A stretch of 19,087 nt of DNA from an uncultured Clostridium sp. (GTDB lineage Bacteria; Bacillota_A; Clostridia; TANB77; CAG-508): assembly GCA_947382445.1 (NCBI GenBank), contig CANCZH010000035.1, positions 1 to 19,087 of the forward strand. The letters are read 5' to 3'. The number at the start of each line of letters is the position of its first letter. Position 1 is the first letter of the stretch. Below the pieces are notes generated by a model that was not told the DNA's origin, searched no databases, and saw only the letters and a list, made by a program, of their open reading frames with translations. This document shows, one piece after another, positions 1 to 8,018 of this stretch. Both the position numbers and the translations under genes were made by a program.

Positions 1-249
1 AAAGAAAATGAAACTGACTGGAAAAAAATCGTAAGTATAGAAGAAAAGTTTAATGGAAACACTTATACAGACATATTGGCAAATGATATAGAAAAACCAA
101 ATACACCAAAAATAACAATAACAGGAGATGTTGAAAACAGCAATATAAACATAGCATCAACTACAACTGATAATGGAAGTACATATAAATACTATATTGA
201 AAGCTATGATTCAACTACCAATACATTATTAAATATTTCAAATAAATAA
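1..249 (+). CDS. Surface protein, C-terminal end only (partial at left edge)
   Basis: An open frame runs from base 1 to a TAA at 247-249 and gives about 82 residues; the start lies outside the window. The residues align, with roughly 60% identity by hand count, to the last 80 residues of the 748-residue protein at 14875-17121. Shared stretches include EEKFNGN, AND, YYIE-YDS and the terminal LLNISN. The fragment is therefore a paralogue of that protein and probably carries the same fibronectin-III-like C-terminal domain. No LPXTG sorting motif or C-terminal membrane segment is present. A terminator follows at 265-307. Function is unknown; extracellular location is inferred from the full-length paralogue. 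Confidence 0.75.
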   Translation, partial: KENETDWKKIVSIEEKFNGNTYTDILANDIEKPNTPKITITGDVENSNINIASTTTDNGSTYKYYIESYDSTTNTLLNISNK

Positions 250-264
250 AAAATAACATATTAT

Positions 265-307
265 AAAGATGAATTGTAAAAAATAAAAGTAGCAATTCAT
301 CTTTTTT
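265..307 (+). terminator. Rho-independent terminator of the partial surface-protein gene
   Basis: A perfect stem GATGAATTG (268-276) / CAATTCATC (293-301), extended by AAA/TTT pairs, is followed directly by a run of six T (302-307). It starts 15 bases after the stop codon. Confidence 0.85.
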
Positions 308-462
308 ATATATTAGTAAAGTAATACTGACTTTTCTAATATATAAAAACATAATGTACACAAATTTATTTAATAAATTTGGCACACGAACAAATTAACG
401 GAAAGCAAAGAGAAAAGATTATGCTAATTTAATGGCCTTCCAATTTATTCTTACCTAAAAGT
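308..462. other. Intergenic stretch upstream of the gdpP promoter, unassigned
   Basis: This stretch contains a 21-base palindrome at 361-381 (8-bp arms CAAATTTA/TAAATTTG), then a GC-richer segment at 381-440 and a small hairpin AAAAGT-TTG-ACTTTT at 457-471. No frame longer than about 14 codons starts here. I could not match it to a riboswitch class. The likely gdpP promoter lies downstream of it, so most of it would not be in the gdpP leader. Confidence 0.35.
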
Positions 463-491
463 TTGACTTTTCCTTGAAAATAGATTAGAAT
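463..491 (+). promoter_or_regulatory. Candidate sigma-A promoter of gdpP
   Basis: TTGACT (463-468) and TAGAAT (486-491) are separated by 17 bases. Transcription would begin about 20 bases before the gdpP start codon at 517, leaving a very short leader with the AAGGGG ribosome-binding site at 502-507. Confidence 0.5.
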
Positions 492-516
492 AAATAACGT
501 TAAGGGGAACAAATCT

Positions 517-2520
517 ATGAACAAAAATAAAAAAGCAATTGAAAAATTAACTTCAAGAGTAAAGATATATTTAGTAATAATAGCTTTACTTTTTATTTTG
601 ATATGCACATATGATAAAGTATGGATAATACCATCAATAATTCTTTATATAATGTTAGTAATATACACTATATGGATTAATACAAAAAAACAAACAGAAA
701 TAGTAACACACATAGAAGAAGTAGCATGGGGAATGAATTCAACAGTAAGAAATACATTAAACAAATCACCAATTCCATTATTAGTAATTGAAACAGATGG
801 AGATATAATATTTAAAAGTCCAAAATTTAATAAAGAATTCAAAGATATTGATGTAATAACATATGTAGAAAGCTTAATAAAAGAAATAAAACTAGAAATA
901 GAAAACAATGATGATAAAAAAGAAATAACAAAACAAATAACAATAGGTAAAAAAGTATATAAAGTATTGTGTGAATATGGAATAAGTAAAAAAAGAGATA
1001 AAAGAAAACAAAAAGAATATATACTTACATTATATTTTATAGATGAAACAAAATACAACTCACTATTTGACCAACTAATAAATTCAAAAGCATGTATAGG
1101 AATAGCAGTAATAGATAATTATGAAGAACTAATTCAAAGACTATCACCAGAAGAAAAACCAGGAGTACTAGCTAAAATAGACAAGGCAGTATATGATTGG
1201 GCATCTTCAACAGGTGGACTAGTTATAAAAACTGAAAGAGACACTTATATATACATTTTTGAACAAAAATATTTAGCAGAAATAGAAAAAAGTAAAATTA
1301 GTATTTTAGATATAGTAAAAGAAATTGATAGTGCAATGCCAATAACACTAAGTATATCAATATCAAATGAGGAAAAAACATATTATGAAAGATACAAATC
1401 AGCATTAGATGGAATAGACTTAGTACTTGGAAGAGGCGGAGACCAAGCAATAATAAGAAAAGAAGGAAAATATAAATTCTATGGTGGAACATCATTAGAA
1501 GTAGAAAAACGTACAAAAGTAAAAGCGAGAATAGTAGCACATACAATAGAAAGTCTAATACAAGATGCAAAAGATGTAATAATAATGGGACATCAAAATG
1601 CAGACATAGATTCACTAGGTTCTTCATTAGGAATATATAGATTAGCTAAAACAATAGGAAAACCAGCATATATTGTAAATGATAATTTTGGAATGAATTT
1701 AGGAAAATTTATAGATATATTAAATCAAGAGGAAGAATATAAAGGTGTAATATTAGATTCAAAACAAGCTTTAGCAACAATAAGTTCAGAAAGCTTATTA
1801 ATAATAGTAGACACACATAAAAAATCATATGTACAAGTTCCAGAGTTACTATCAAAAACAGATAAAATAGTAATAATAGATCATCATAGAAAAAGTACAG
1901 AATTCATAGAAAATGCAAGTTTAACTTTTCAAGAAGTATATGCTTCATCAGCAGCAGAACTTGTAACAGAAATCATACAATATGTTGATAGAAAAGTAGA
2001 ATTAAAACAAATAGAAATAGAAAGCCTTTATGGTGGAATAATGGTAGATACTAAAAACTTTACATTTAAAACAGGTGTAAGAACATTTGAAGCAGCAGCA
2101 TACTTAAGAAAATTTGGTGTTGATATAATAAAAGTTAAAAAATGGTTCCAAGCAGATTTAGAAAGCTATAATGTAATAGCAGATATAGTAAAAAATGCAG
2201 AACTAATTTCAGACTCAATTGCAATATCTATATATGAAGAAAAAGCAAAAGATGCTAACACAATATGTGCAAAGGCAGCAGATGAATTGCTAACAATAAG
2301 TAATATAACAGCATCATTTGTTATAGGAAATACAGGAGACAATATTTGTATAAGTGGACGTTCAATAGGAGATATAAATGTTCAATTAATAATGGAGAAA
2401 CTTGGTGGAGGAGGTCATATCACACTAGCAGGAGCACAACTTGGAAATATGACTCTTGAAGAAGCAAAAGTAGAACTAATAAACAGAATTAATGAATATT
2501 TTGCAGAAATAAATGAATAA
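517..2520 (+). CDS. gdpP: GdpP-type cyclic di-AMP phosphodiesterase (DHH/DHHA1)
   Basis: This membrane protein is predicted to hydrolyse c-di-AMP to 5'-pApA and so control the second messenger that governs potassium and osmotic balance and cell-wall homeostasis. Two N-terminal membrane segments (residues about 17-31 and 35-54) lead into a PAS-like region (about 80-175), a degenerate GGDEF domain (about 185-315), a DHH domain with GHQNADIDSLG (358-368), VDTH (431-434), DHH (455-457) and MVDTK (509-513), and a C-terminal DHHA1 domain with GGGGH (630-634). All expected metal-binding and substrate motifs are intact. The length of 667 matches the family (about 655-660). The ATG at 517 follows AAGGGG. 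rplI begins 20 bases downstream, so the two are co-transcribed, as in many Firmicutes. Confidence 0.95.
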   Translation: MNKNKKAIEKLTSRVKIYLVIIALLFILICTYDKVWIIPSIILYIMLVIYTIWINTKKQTEIVTHIEEVAWGMNSTVRNTLNKSPIPLLVIETDGDIIFKSPKFNKEFKDIDVITYVESLIKEIKLEIENNDDKKEITKQITIGKKVYKVLCEYGISKKRDKRKQKEYILTLYFIDETKYNSLFDQLINSKACIGIAVIDNYEELIQRLSPEEKPGVLAKIDKAVYDWASSTGGLVIKTERDTYIYIFEQKYLAEIEKSKISILDIVKEIDSAMPITLSISISNEEKTYYERYKSALDGIDLVLGRGGDQAIIRKEGKYKFYGGTSLEVEKRTKVKARIVAHTIESLIQDAKDVIIMGHQNADIDSLGSSLGIYRLAKTIGKPAYIVNDNFGMNLGKFIDILNQEEEYKGVILDSKQALATISSESLLIIVDTHKKSYVQVPELLSKTDKIVIIDHHRKSTEFIENASLTFQEVYASSAAELVTEIIQYVDRKVELKQIEIESLYGGIMVDTKNFTFKTGVRTFEAAAYLRKFGVDIIKVKKWFQADLESYNVIADIVKNAELISDSIAISIYEEKAKDANTICAKAADELLTISNITASFVIGNTGDNICISGRSIGDINVQLIMEKLGGGGHITLAGAQLGNMTLEEAKVELINRINEYFAEINE

Positions 2521-2539
2521 AAGAGAAAGGAGTAATACT

Positions 2540-2983
2540 ATGAAAGTTATACTACTAGACAACATAAAAGGAGTAGGAAAAAAAGATCAAATAATAAACG
2601 CAAGTGATGGATATGCAAGAAACTTCTTATTCCCTAAAAAATTAGCAGTGGAAGCAAATAATGAAAACTTAGCAAAACTAAAATCACAAAATGAATCAAA
2701 AGCATTTAAAAAGGAAACAGAAAAAAATGAAGCCCAAAAAATATCAGAAAAAATAAATGAAATAACATTAAAAATAGCAGTGAAAGCAGGAGAAAATGGA
2801 AAAATATTTGGTGGGGTAACAGCAAAAGAAATAGCAGAATCATTAAATAAAGAATATAAAATAGAAGTAGATAAGAAGAAAATAGCTTTATCAGAAACAA
2901 TAAAAAATACTGGAACATATACAGTAGATATTAAATTGTACGAAGGAATAATTGCAAAATTGAAATTAAGCATAGTAGCATAA
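2540..2983 (+). CDS. rplI: 50S ribosomal protein L9
   Basis: L9 binds 23S rRNA near the base of the L1 stalk and helps maintain reading frame. The protein starts MKVILLDNIKGVGKKD, followed by the signature G-YARNFLFPKKLA (around residues 24-37). A long lysine/glutamate-rich central helix and the C-terminal domain follow. The 147-residue length is standard. I chose the ATG at 2540 because AAAGGAG (2526-2532) sits just before it. An in-frame ATG at 2513 would overlap the end of gdpP, lacks a binding site and adds nine non-conserved residues. Confidence 0.95.
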   Translation: MKVILLDNIKGVGKKDQIINASDGYARNFLFPKKLAVEANNENLAKLKSQNESKAFKKETEKNEAQKISEKINEITLKIAVKAGENGKIFGGVTAKEIAESLNKEYKIEVDKKKIALSETIKNTGTYTVDIKLYEGIIAKLKLSIVA

Positions 2984-3106
2984 AGAAATATAAAACTAGT
3001 TATAAAAAATATAGATTAATTACAAATCCCAGAGTGCATATAACAACATGAGGATTCTGAAATAATAGTAAGACAAATATTATTTTTATAACGGATTGGA
3101 GTAAGC

Positions 3107-4447
3107 ATGGAATTAGGTAAAGTACCACCACATGACATAGAAGCTGAACAAGCAATTCTAGGATGTATGCTAACAGATAAAGATGCAGTAATATCAGCAA
3201 TGGAAGTACTAAAAGTTGAAGACTATTATAGAGAAGATAACAAACTAATCTATGAAGCAATGTTAGCATTATATGGAAGAGCAGAACCAATAGATATTAT
3301 AACAGTTAAATCCGAACTAGTATCAAATGGAAAATTTGATCAAGTTGGAGGATTAGAATATTTAGCAACACTACCAGAAAAAGTGCCAACAACAACTAAT
3401 GTAGAGAAGTATATAAAAATAGTTGAAGAAAAAGCGTTATTAAGAAATCTAATAAAAACAGCAAATGACATAATTGCAGCAGGATATGATCAAACAGAAG
3501 ATGTTGAAGATATAATGAATGTGGCTGAAAAGAAAATATTTGATGTAATGCAAAATAAAAATACAAGTGGATATTCACCTATAAAAGATGTATTAGTTGG
3601 AACATTTTCAGAATTGGAAAGACTATATAATCAAAAAGGGTATGTAACAGGAGTTGAAACAGGATTTACAGATTTAGACTATAAAACATCAGGATTTCAT
3701 AATTCAGATTTAATAATAATAGCAGCACGTCCTGCAATGGGAAAATCAGCATTTGCATTAAACATAGCAACACATGCTGCAACAAACAATAATGTACCAG
3801 TAATAATATTTAACTTAGAAATGGCAAAAGAACAATTAGCGAACAGAATTTTATGTAGTGAAGCTATGGTAGACAGTAACAAAATTAGAACTGGAAAAAT
3901 AGATGATAACGAATGGATAAAACTTGCAAATGCATCTGGTAGATTAGCAGAAGCACCAATATACATAGATGATACACCAGGAATAACAATAACAGAAATA
4001 AGAGCAAAATGTAGAAAAATAAAACTTGAAAAAGGAATTGGACTAGTAGTAATAGATTATTTACAGTTAATAGCAGGAAGTGGAAAGAAAGGTGGTAGTC
4101 GTGAACAAGAAATTTCAGAAATAAGCCGTTCGTTAAAAATACTAGCCAAAGAATTAAATGTTCCAGTAATAGCATTATCACAGTTATCACGTAGTGCAGA
4201 AAAAAGAGATGATAAAAGGCCAATGCTTTCAGATTTGAGAGAATCAGGAGCAATAGAACAAGATGCAGATATAGTAATGTTCTTATATAGAGATGATTAC
4301 TATAATGAAAATAGCGAAAAGAAAAATACAGCAGAAGTAATATTAGCTAAACACAGAGGAGGTTCAACAGGAACAGTAGAACTAGGTTGGTTAGGAAATT
4401 ATACAAAATTCGTAAACCAAGAAAAATATAGAGATGAAAATAATTAA
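3107..4447 (+). CDS. dnaB: Replicative DNA helicase DnaB
   Basis: This is the hexameric helicase that unwinds DNA at the fork and recruits primase (dnaG, at 11134). The N-terminal domain begins with the family hallmark PPHDIEAEQAILG (residues 7-19). The RecA-like domain carries Walker A ARPAMGKS (207-214), Walker B VVIDYLQL (around 314-321), the SQLSR segment (about residue 365), the LRESGAIEQDAD motif and KHRGGSTGTVEL near the C-terminus. At 446 residues it is full length and no intein is present. The ATG at 3107 has GGAG (3098-3101) ahead of it. A 123-base gap separates it from rplI, with no clear terminator, so read-through from gdpP-rplI is likely. The order rplI-dnaB is conserved in Firmicutes. 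Confidence 0.96.
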   Translation: MELGKVPPHDIEAEQAILGCMLTDKDAVISAMEVLKVEDYYREDNKLIYEAMLALYGRAEPIDIITVKSELVSNGKFDQVGGLEYLATLPEKVPTTTNVEKYIKIVEEKALLRNLIKTANDIIAAGYDQTEDVEDIMNVAEKKIFDVMQNKNTSGYSPIKDVLVGTFSELERLYNQKGYVTGVETGFTDLDYKTSGFHNSDLIIIAARPAMGKSAFALNIATHAATNNNVPVIIFNLEMAKEQLANRILCSEAMVDSNKIRTGKIDDNEWIKLANASGRLAEAPIYIDDTPGITITEIRAKCRKIKLEKGIGLVVIDYLQLIAGSGKKGGSREQEISEISRSLKILAKELNVPVIALSQLSRSAEKRDDKRPMLSDLRESGAIEQDADIVMFLYRDDYYNENSEKKNTAEVILAKHRGGSTGTVELGWLGNYTKFVNQEKYRDENN

Positions 4448-4469
4448 AATAAAGTTTATGCTATTATAG

Positions 4470-4544
4470 AAAATGAGAATTATTATATTACGAAGTAAAA
4501 ACTCTTAAAAAGTTTTAACAAAGTAAGATGATGATTCTCATTTT
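4470..4544 (+). repeat. Long inverted repeat between dnaB and tilS
   Basis: Perfect 11-base arms AAAATGAGAAT (4470-4480) and ATTCTCATTTT (4534-4544) enclose 53 bases, which themselves hold a smaller hairpin AAAACT/AGTTTT (around 4497-4515). The right arm lies only a few bases before the tilS ribosome-binding site (AAAGGAG, about 4549-4555). It could be a weak terminator, an mRNA-processing site or a translational control element; the sequence does not decide. Confidence 0.5.
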
Positions 4545-4560
4545 ATCCAAAGGAGAAAAA

Positions 4561-5541
4561 ATGTTAGAAGAAAAAATAAAAAAAACAATAACCAAATATA
4601 ACCTAATAGAAAATGGAGATAAAATAGTGGTAGGTGTATCAGGTGGACCAGACTCAATGACACTATTAAATATTCTACTTAAAATAAAAGAAGAATATAG
4701 TTTGGAAATTTATGTAGCACATATAAACCATATGATAAGAGAAAATGCTAAAATAGACGAAGAATATGTAGAAAATTATTGTTTAAAAAATAACATAGAA
4801 TGTTTTATAAAAAGAGCTAATGTCATAGAAAAATCTAAACAAGAGAAAAAAGGATTAGAAGAAATAGGAAGAGAAATTCGATATAATTTCTTCGAAGAAG
4901 TTCTAAAAAATAAAAATGCGAATAAAATAGCAATAGCACATAATTTAAATGACAGGGCAGAAACAATAATAATGAATTTAATTAGAGGTACAGGTCCATC
5001 TGGATTAAAAGGAATAGAAGAAAAAAGAGATAAATATATTAGACCACTATTAGAAATTCCAAGAAAAGAAATTGAAGAATATTGCAAAGAAAATAAAATA
5101 AATCCAAGACATGATGAATCAAATGATGACACAACATATACAAGAAATAAAATAAGAAATATAGTTATTCCATACCTAAAAGATGAATTTAACCCAAATA
5201 TAATAAATGGAATAATACGATTATCAGATATAATAAAAGAAGAACAAGAATATATGAATAACCAAGTAAAAGAAGCATATGATGAAATAATAATAAAAGA
5301 AGAAAAAGAAATATGTTATGACTTAAAAAAATTCAACAATGAAGATAAAGTTATACAAAAAAGACTAATATTAATGGGAATAGAAAAAATATTTGGAAGT
5401 AGCAAAGGAATAGAGAAAATAAATATAGAAGACATAATAAAACTATGTAACAATAACATTGGAAATAAATTTTTAAAACCAAACCAAAGAACAAAAATAG
5501 AAATAAAAAATAAACAAATAATAATAAGAAAAGATAATTAA
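4561..5541 (+). CDS. tilS: tRNA(Ile)-lysidine synthase TilS, short form
   Basis: TilS uses ATP to attach lysine to C34 of the CAU-anticodon isoleucine tRNA, which changes its decoding from AUG to AUA. The PP-loop SGGPDS (residues 27-32) is intact. It is followed by AHINH (54-58), HNLNDRAET (127-135), RGTGPSGLKG (142-151) and RPLLEIPRKEI. The protein has 326 residues, against about 450-470 for the Bacillus type. It ends after the middle domain and lacks the usual C-terminal TilS domain, so it resembles the short bacterial form. The ATG at 4561 was chosen because AAAGGAG precedes it; an in-frame ATG at 4528 lies inside the inverted repeat. In many Firmicutes hpt lies between tilS and ftsH; here it does not. 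Confidence 0.9.
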   Translation: MLEEKIKKTITKYNLIENGDKIVVGVSGGPDSMTLLNILLKIKEEYSLEIYVAHINHMIRENAKIDEEYVENYCLKNNIECFIKRANVIEKSKQEKKGLEEIGREIRYNFFEEVLKNKNANKIAIAHNLNDRAETIIMNLIRGTGPSGLKGIEEKRDKYIRPLLEIPRKEIEEYCKENKINPRHDESNDDTTYTRNKIRNIVIPYLKDEFNPNIINGIIRLSDIIKEEQEYMNNQVKEAYDEIIIKEEKEICYDLKKFNNEDKVIQKRLILMGIEKIFGSSKGIEKINIEDIIKLCNNNIGNKFLKPNQRTKIEIKNKQIIIRKDN

Positions 5542-5579
5542 AAAAAGATTACAAAAACATATCATTTTTGAAAATCATG

Positions 5580-5608
5580 TTGTAAATAAAAAATACTTAT
5601 GTTATATT
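5580..5608 (+). promoter_or_regulatory. Candidate sigma-A promoter of ftsH
   Basis: TTGTAA (5580-5585) and TATATT (5603-5608) are 17 bases apart. They lie about 45 bases upstream of the ftsH start and downstream of the tilS stop. Confidence 0.5.
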
Positions 5609-5652
5609 GTATTGTGAGATAGATGAATTTTGCATACTAAGGAGGAAGTAAT

Positions 5653-7467
5653 TTGAAAAAAGGAATCAAAAAAGTAGCCATGTGGCTAATTTTATTAATT
5701 ATTTTTATAATGGTAATATCTGCTATAAGTAGTAATATGTATAAAAAAATGACATATTCAGAATTACTAAAAAATTTAAATGAAGACAAAATAGAAACTA
5801 TACAAATTTCAGATGATAACAAAACAGCAAGTGTAAAAGTTAAAGATGATAATATAGAAAAAACAGTTACAATACCAAGCTTAGACACATTTATGTTTAA
5901 AATTTCAGATCAATTAACTGATGGAAAAATAGAATTATCACAAATGGAAGAATCTAAATTTTTAAGCATATTAGAAGCATTTGGACCAACAATTCTATTA
6001 ATGGTATTTATATTCTTTATCTGGGTAATGTTTATGAATCCAAATGCTCAAGGTGGCGGAAACAAAACAATGTCATTTGGAAAAAGCAAGGCAAGAATGA
6101 TGACACCAGCAGATAAAAATAAAATAACATTTGCAGATGTAGCTGGAATTGAAGAAGAAAAACAAGAATTAGAAGAGATAGTAGAATTCTTAAAAAATCC
6201 AAAGAAATTTACTGAAATGGGAGCAAGAATACCAAAAGGCGTTTTATTAGTAGGACATCCTGGAACAGGTAAAACATTACTAGCAAAAGCTGTTGCAGGA
6301 GAGGCAGGAGTTCCATTCTTTATTATAAGTGGTTCAGATTTCGTTGAAATGTTTGTTGGTGTTGGTGCTTCAAGAGTAAGAGATTTATTTGAACAAGCTA
6401 AAAAGAATGCACCATGTATAGTATTCATAGATGAAATTGATGCAGTAGGACGTCAGAGAGGAGCAGGACTTGGTGGAGGACATGATGAAAGAGAACAAAC
6501 ATTAAACCAATTACTTGTTGAAATGGACGGATTTGCAGCAAATGAAGGAGTAATAGTATTAGCAGCTACAAATAGACCAGATGTATTAGATAAAGCATTA
6601 TTAAGAGCAGGAAGATTTGATAGACAAATAGTAGTTGGAGCACCAGATGTTAAAGCAAGAGAAAAAATATTAACAGTACATGCAAGAAAGAAGAAACTTG
6701 CAGAAGACGTAGATTTAGCAACGATAGCTAAAAATACAGCAGGATTTGTAGGTGCGGATCTAGAAAATATTTTAAATGAAGCAGCATTACTTGCAGCTAA
6801 ACAAGATAAAAAAGAAATTAATATGAAAGATATAGAAGACGCAATGATAAAAGTTACTATGGGACCTGAAAAGAAATCAAAAGTAATTAGTGAAAAAGAA
6901 AGAAAACTAGTTGCATTCCATGAAGCAGGACACGCAGTTGTTAGTAGATTCTTACCAACACAAGACCAAGTACATCAAATATCAATAGTTCCAAGAGGAA
7001 TGGCTGGTGGATATACAATGTATAGACCAACAGAAGATAAATCATTTATGTCAAAAGTGGAAATGGAAGAAAATATAGTATCATTACTAGGAGGAAGAGT
7101 AGCAGAAAAACTAGTTTTAGGAGATATATCAACAGGAGCAAGCAATGACATAGAAAGAGCTTCAAAAATTGCAAGAGATATGGTTACTAAATATGGAATG
7201 AGTGAAAAAATAGGAACAATTACATTTGGAACAGGACAAGAAGAAGTATTCTTAGGTAGAGATATAAGTCAAGGAAGAAATTATAGTGAATCAACATCTT
7301 CAGAAATTGACCTTGAAGTAAAAGCAATAATTGATAAAGCATATAGAACAGCAGAACAAATTTTAACTATGAATATGGATAAATTAACTAAAGTTGCAAA
7401 TACATTAATGGAAAAAGAGAAAATAGACGGAGAGGAATTCAGCGAAATTTTTGGACAAGAAAATTAA
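5653..7467 (+). CDS. ftsH: ATP-dependent zinc metalloprotease FtsH
   Basis: This membrane-bound AAA+ protease degrades misassembled membrane proteins and selected cytosolic regulators. A first membrane segment (residues about 8-25) and an extracytoplasmic domain are followed by a second membrane segment (about 110-128). The AAA module has Walker A GHPGTGKT (201-208), Walker B IVFIDEID (256-263) and the second region of homology (about 303-325, ending AGRFDR). The zinc site HEAGH is at 423-427 with the likely third ligand D499 in STGASNDIE. The 604-residue length is normal to slightly short. The start is TTG at 5653, supported by GGAGG (5641-5645) seven bases before it; the next ATG (residue 10) would cut into the first membrane segment. 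Walker A has His where Pro is usual (GPPGTGKT). Confidence 0.96.
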   Translation: MKKGIKKVAMWLILLIIFIMVISAISSNMYKKMTYSELLKNLNEDKIETIQISDDNKTASVKVKDDNIEKTVTIPSLDTFMFKISDQLTDGKIELSQMEESKFLSILEAFGPTILLMVFIFFIWVMFMNPNAQGGGNKTMSFGKSKARMMTPADKNKITFADVAGIEEEKQELEEIVEFLKNPKKFTEMGARIPKGVLLVGHPGTGKTLLAKAVAGEAGVPFFIISGSDFVEMFVGVGASRVRDLFEQAKKNAPCIVFIDEIDAVGRQRGAGLGGGHDEREQTLNQLLVEMDGFAANEGVIVLAATNRPDVLDKALLRAGRFDRQIVVGAPDVKAREKILTVHARKKKLAEDVDLATIAKNTAGFVGADLENILNEAALLAAKQDKKEINMKDIEDAMIKVTMGPEKKSKVISEKERKLVAFHEAGHAVVSRFLPTQDQVHQISIVPRGMAGGYTMYRPTEDKSFMSKVEMEENIVSLLGGRVAEKLVLGDISTGASNDIERASKIARDMVTKYGMSEKIGTITFGTGQEEVFLGRDISQGRNYSESTSSEIDLEVKAIIDKAYRTAEQILTMNMDKLTKVANTLMEKEKIDGEEFSEIFGQEN

Positions 7468-7481
7468 AAGATATAAAACGT

Positions 7482-7516
7482 AAAAATACACCTTAATATT
7501 ATTAAGGTGTATTTTT
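7482..7516 (+). terminator. Strong terminator after ftsH
   Basis: A perfect 16-bp stem (7482-7497 with 7501-7516) has a 3-base loop. The core is TACACCTTAAT/ATTAAGGTGTA, with A-run and T-run flanks, so it could act in either direction. It begins 15 bases after the ftsH stop. Confidence 0.92.
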
Positions 7517-7622
7517 ATGCATTATATAATAAAAATGTTTATTTAGACGAAATAAAACAAAATATGAGTATATAATAAGTAATCATAAAACAAAAAAATA
7601 AAATATAAAAAATGAAAAAATA

Positions 7623-7640
7623 AAAAAATGATTTTTAAGA
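7623..7640 (+). repeat. Direct repeat, copy 1 (AT spacer)
   Basis: AAAAAATGATTTTTAAGA is identical to the copy at 7755-7772, 132 bases downstream. Flanking sequence is similar but degenerate (AAAAATGAAAAAA precedes each copy). In so A-rich a context an 18-base match could arise through tract expansion. Confidence 0.6.
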
Positions 7641-7754
7641 ATAAAAATAAAAAAATAAAAAATAAGAAAAAGACAAAAGTTTATAAATGGCTCAAAATAA
7701 ATAAAAATAAAAAATAATATAAAAAATAAAAAGATAAAAAATATTTTAAAAATG

Positions 7755-7772
7755 AAAAAATGATTTTTAAGA
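7755..7772 (+). repeat. Direct repeat, copy 2 (AT spacer)
   Basis: Second copy of AAAAAATGATTTTTAAGA; see 7623-7640. It is followed by A/T-rich sequence leading toward the nrdD promoter. Confidence 0.6.
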
Positions 7773-7928
7773 AAATATAAAATGTAATATAATTGTAATA
7801 AAAAAATGGCAAACCTTAGAGTAATAATAATTAAAACAATTTACAAAAATTTGCAATTTTAAAAAGAAAATTGTAGAAACTTCTTAAATACTATAATACA
7901 GAGTCCAAGTTACATAATTTATATATGT

Positions 7929-7956
7929 TTGACATTATATTAATTGATGATAAAAT
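7929..7956 (+). promoter_or_regulatory. Candidate sigma-A promoter of nrdDG
   Basis: A consensus -35 TTGACA (7929-7934) and -10 TAAAAT (7951-7956) are 16 bases apart. The predicted start point is about 7963, some 55 bases ahead of the nrdD ATG at 8019. This argues against the in-frame ATG at 7944, which lies inside the promoter. Confidence 0.7.
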
Positions 7957-8018
7957 ACAAACATCGTAAAGATGAGAGACAAAAAATATCACAATTAAAA
8001 CTAATTAGGGAGGAAATC

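Larger units (their letters stand above)
7517..7928. other. Extremely A-rich spacer between ftsH and nrdD
   Basis: About 410 bases without a credible gene. The part from about 7560 to 7800 is made almost wholly of A and T, with A strongly favoured on the plus strand (many AAAAATAAAA units). From about 7800 the composition returns toward the genome norm. It contains an 18-base direct repeat (7623-7640 and 7755-7772). No open frame with a ribosome-binding site was seen on either strand. I looked for an NrdR-box pair ahead of nrdD and saw no convincing one. Confidence 0.6.

Noticed and set aside
381..440. A possible riboswitch (c-di-GMP or c-di-AMP type) upstream of gdpP
   Set aside because: A GAAAGCAAAG stretch is vaguely reminiscent of c-di-GMP class I motifs, but the required conserved segments and paired helices are not present, and the predicted promoter lies downstream of it.
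7944..8018. An upstream in-frame start for nrdD adding 25 residues
   Set aside because: The ATG at 7944 lies between the -35 and -10 boxes of the likely promoter and has no ribosome-binding site. The conserved ATP-cone begins at the ATG at 8019, which follows GGGAGG.
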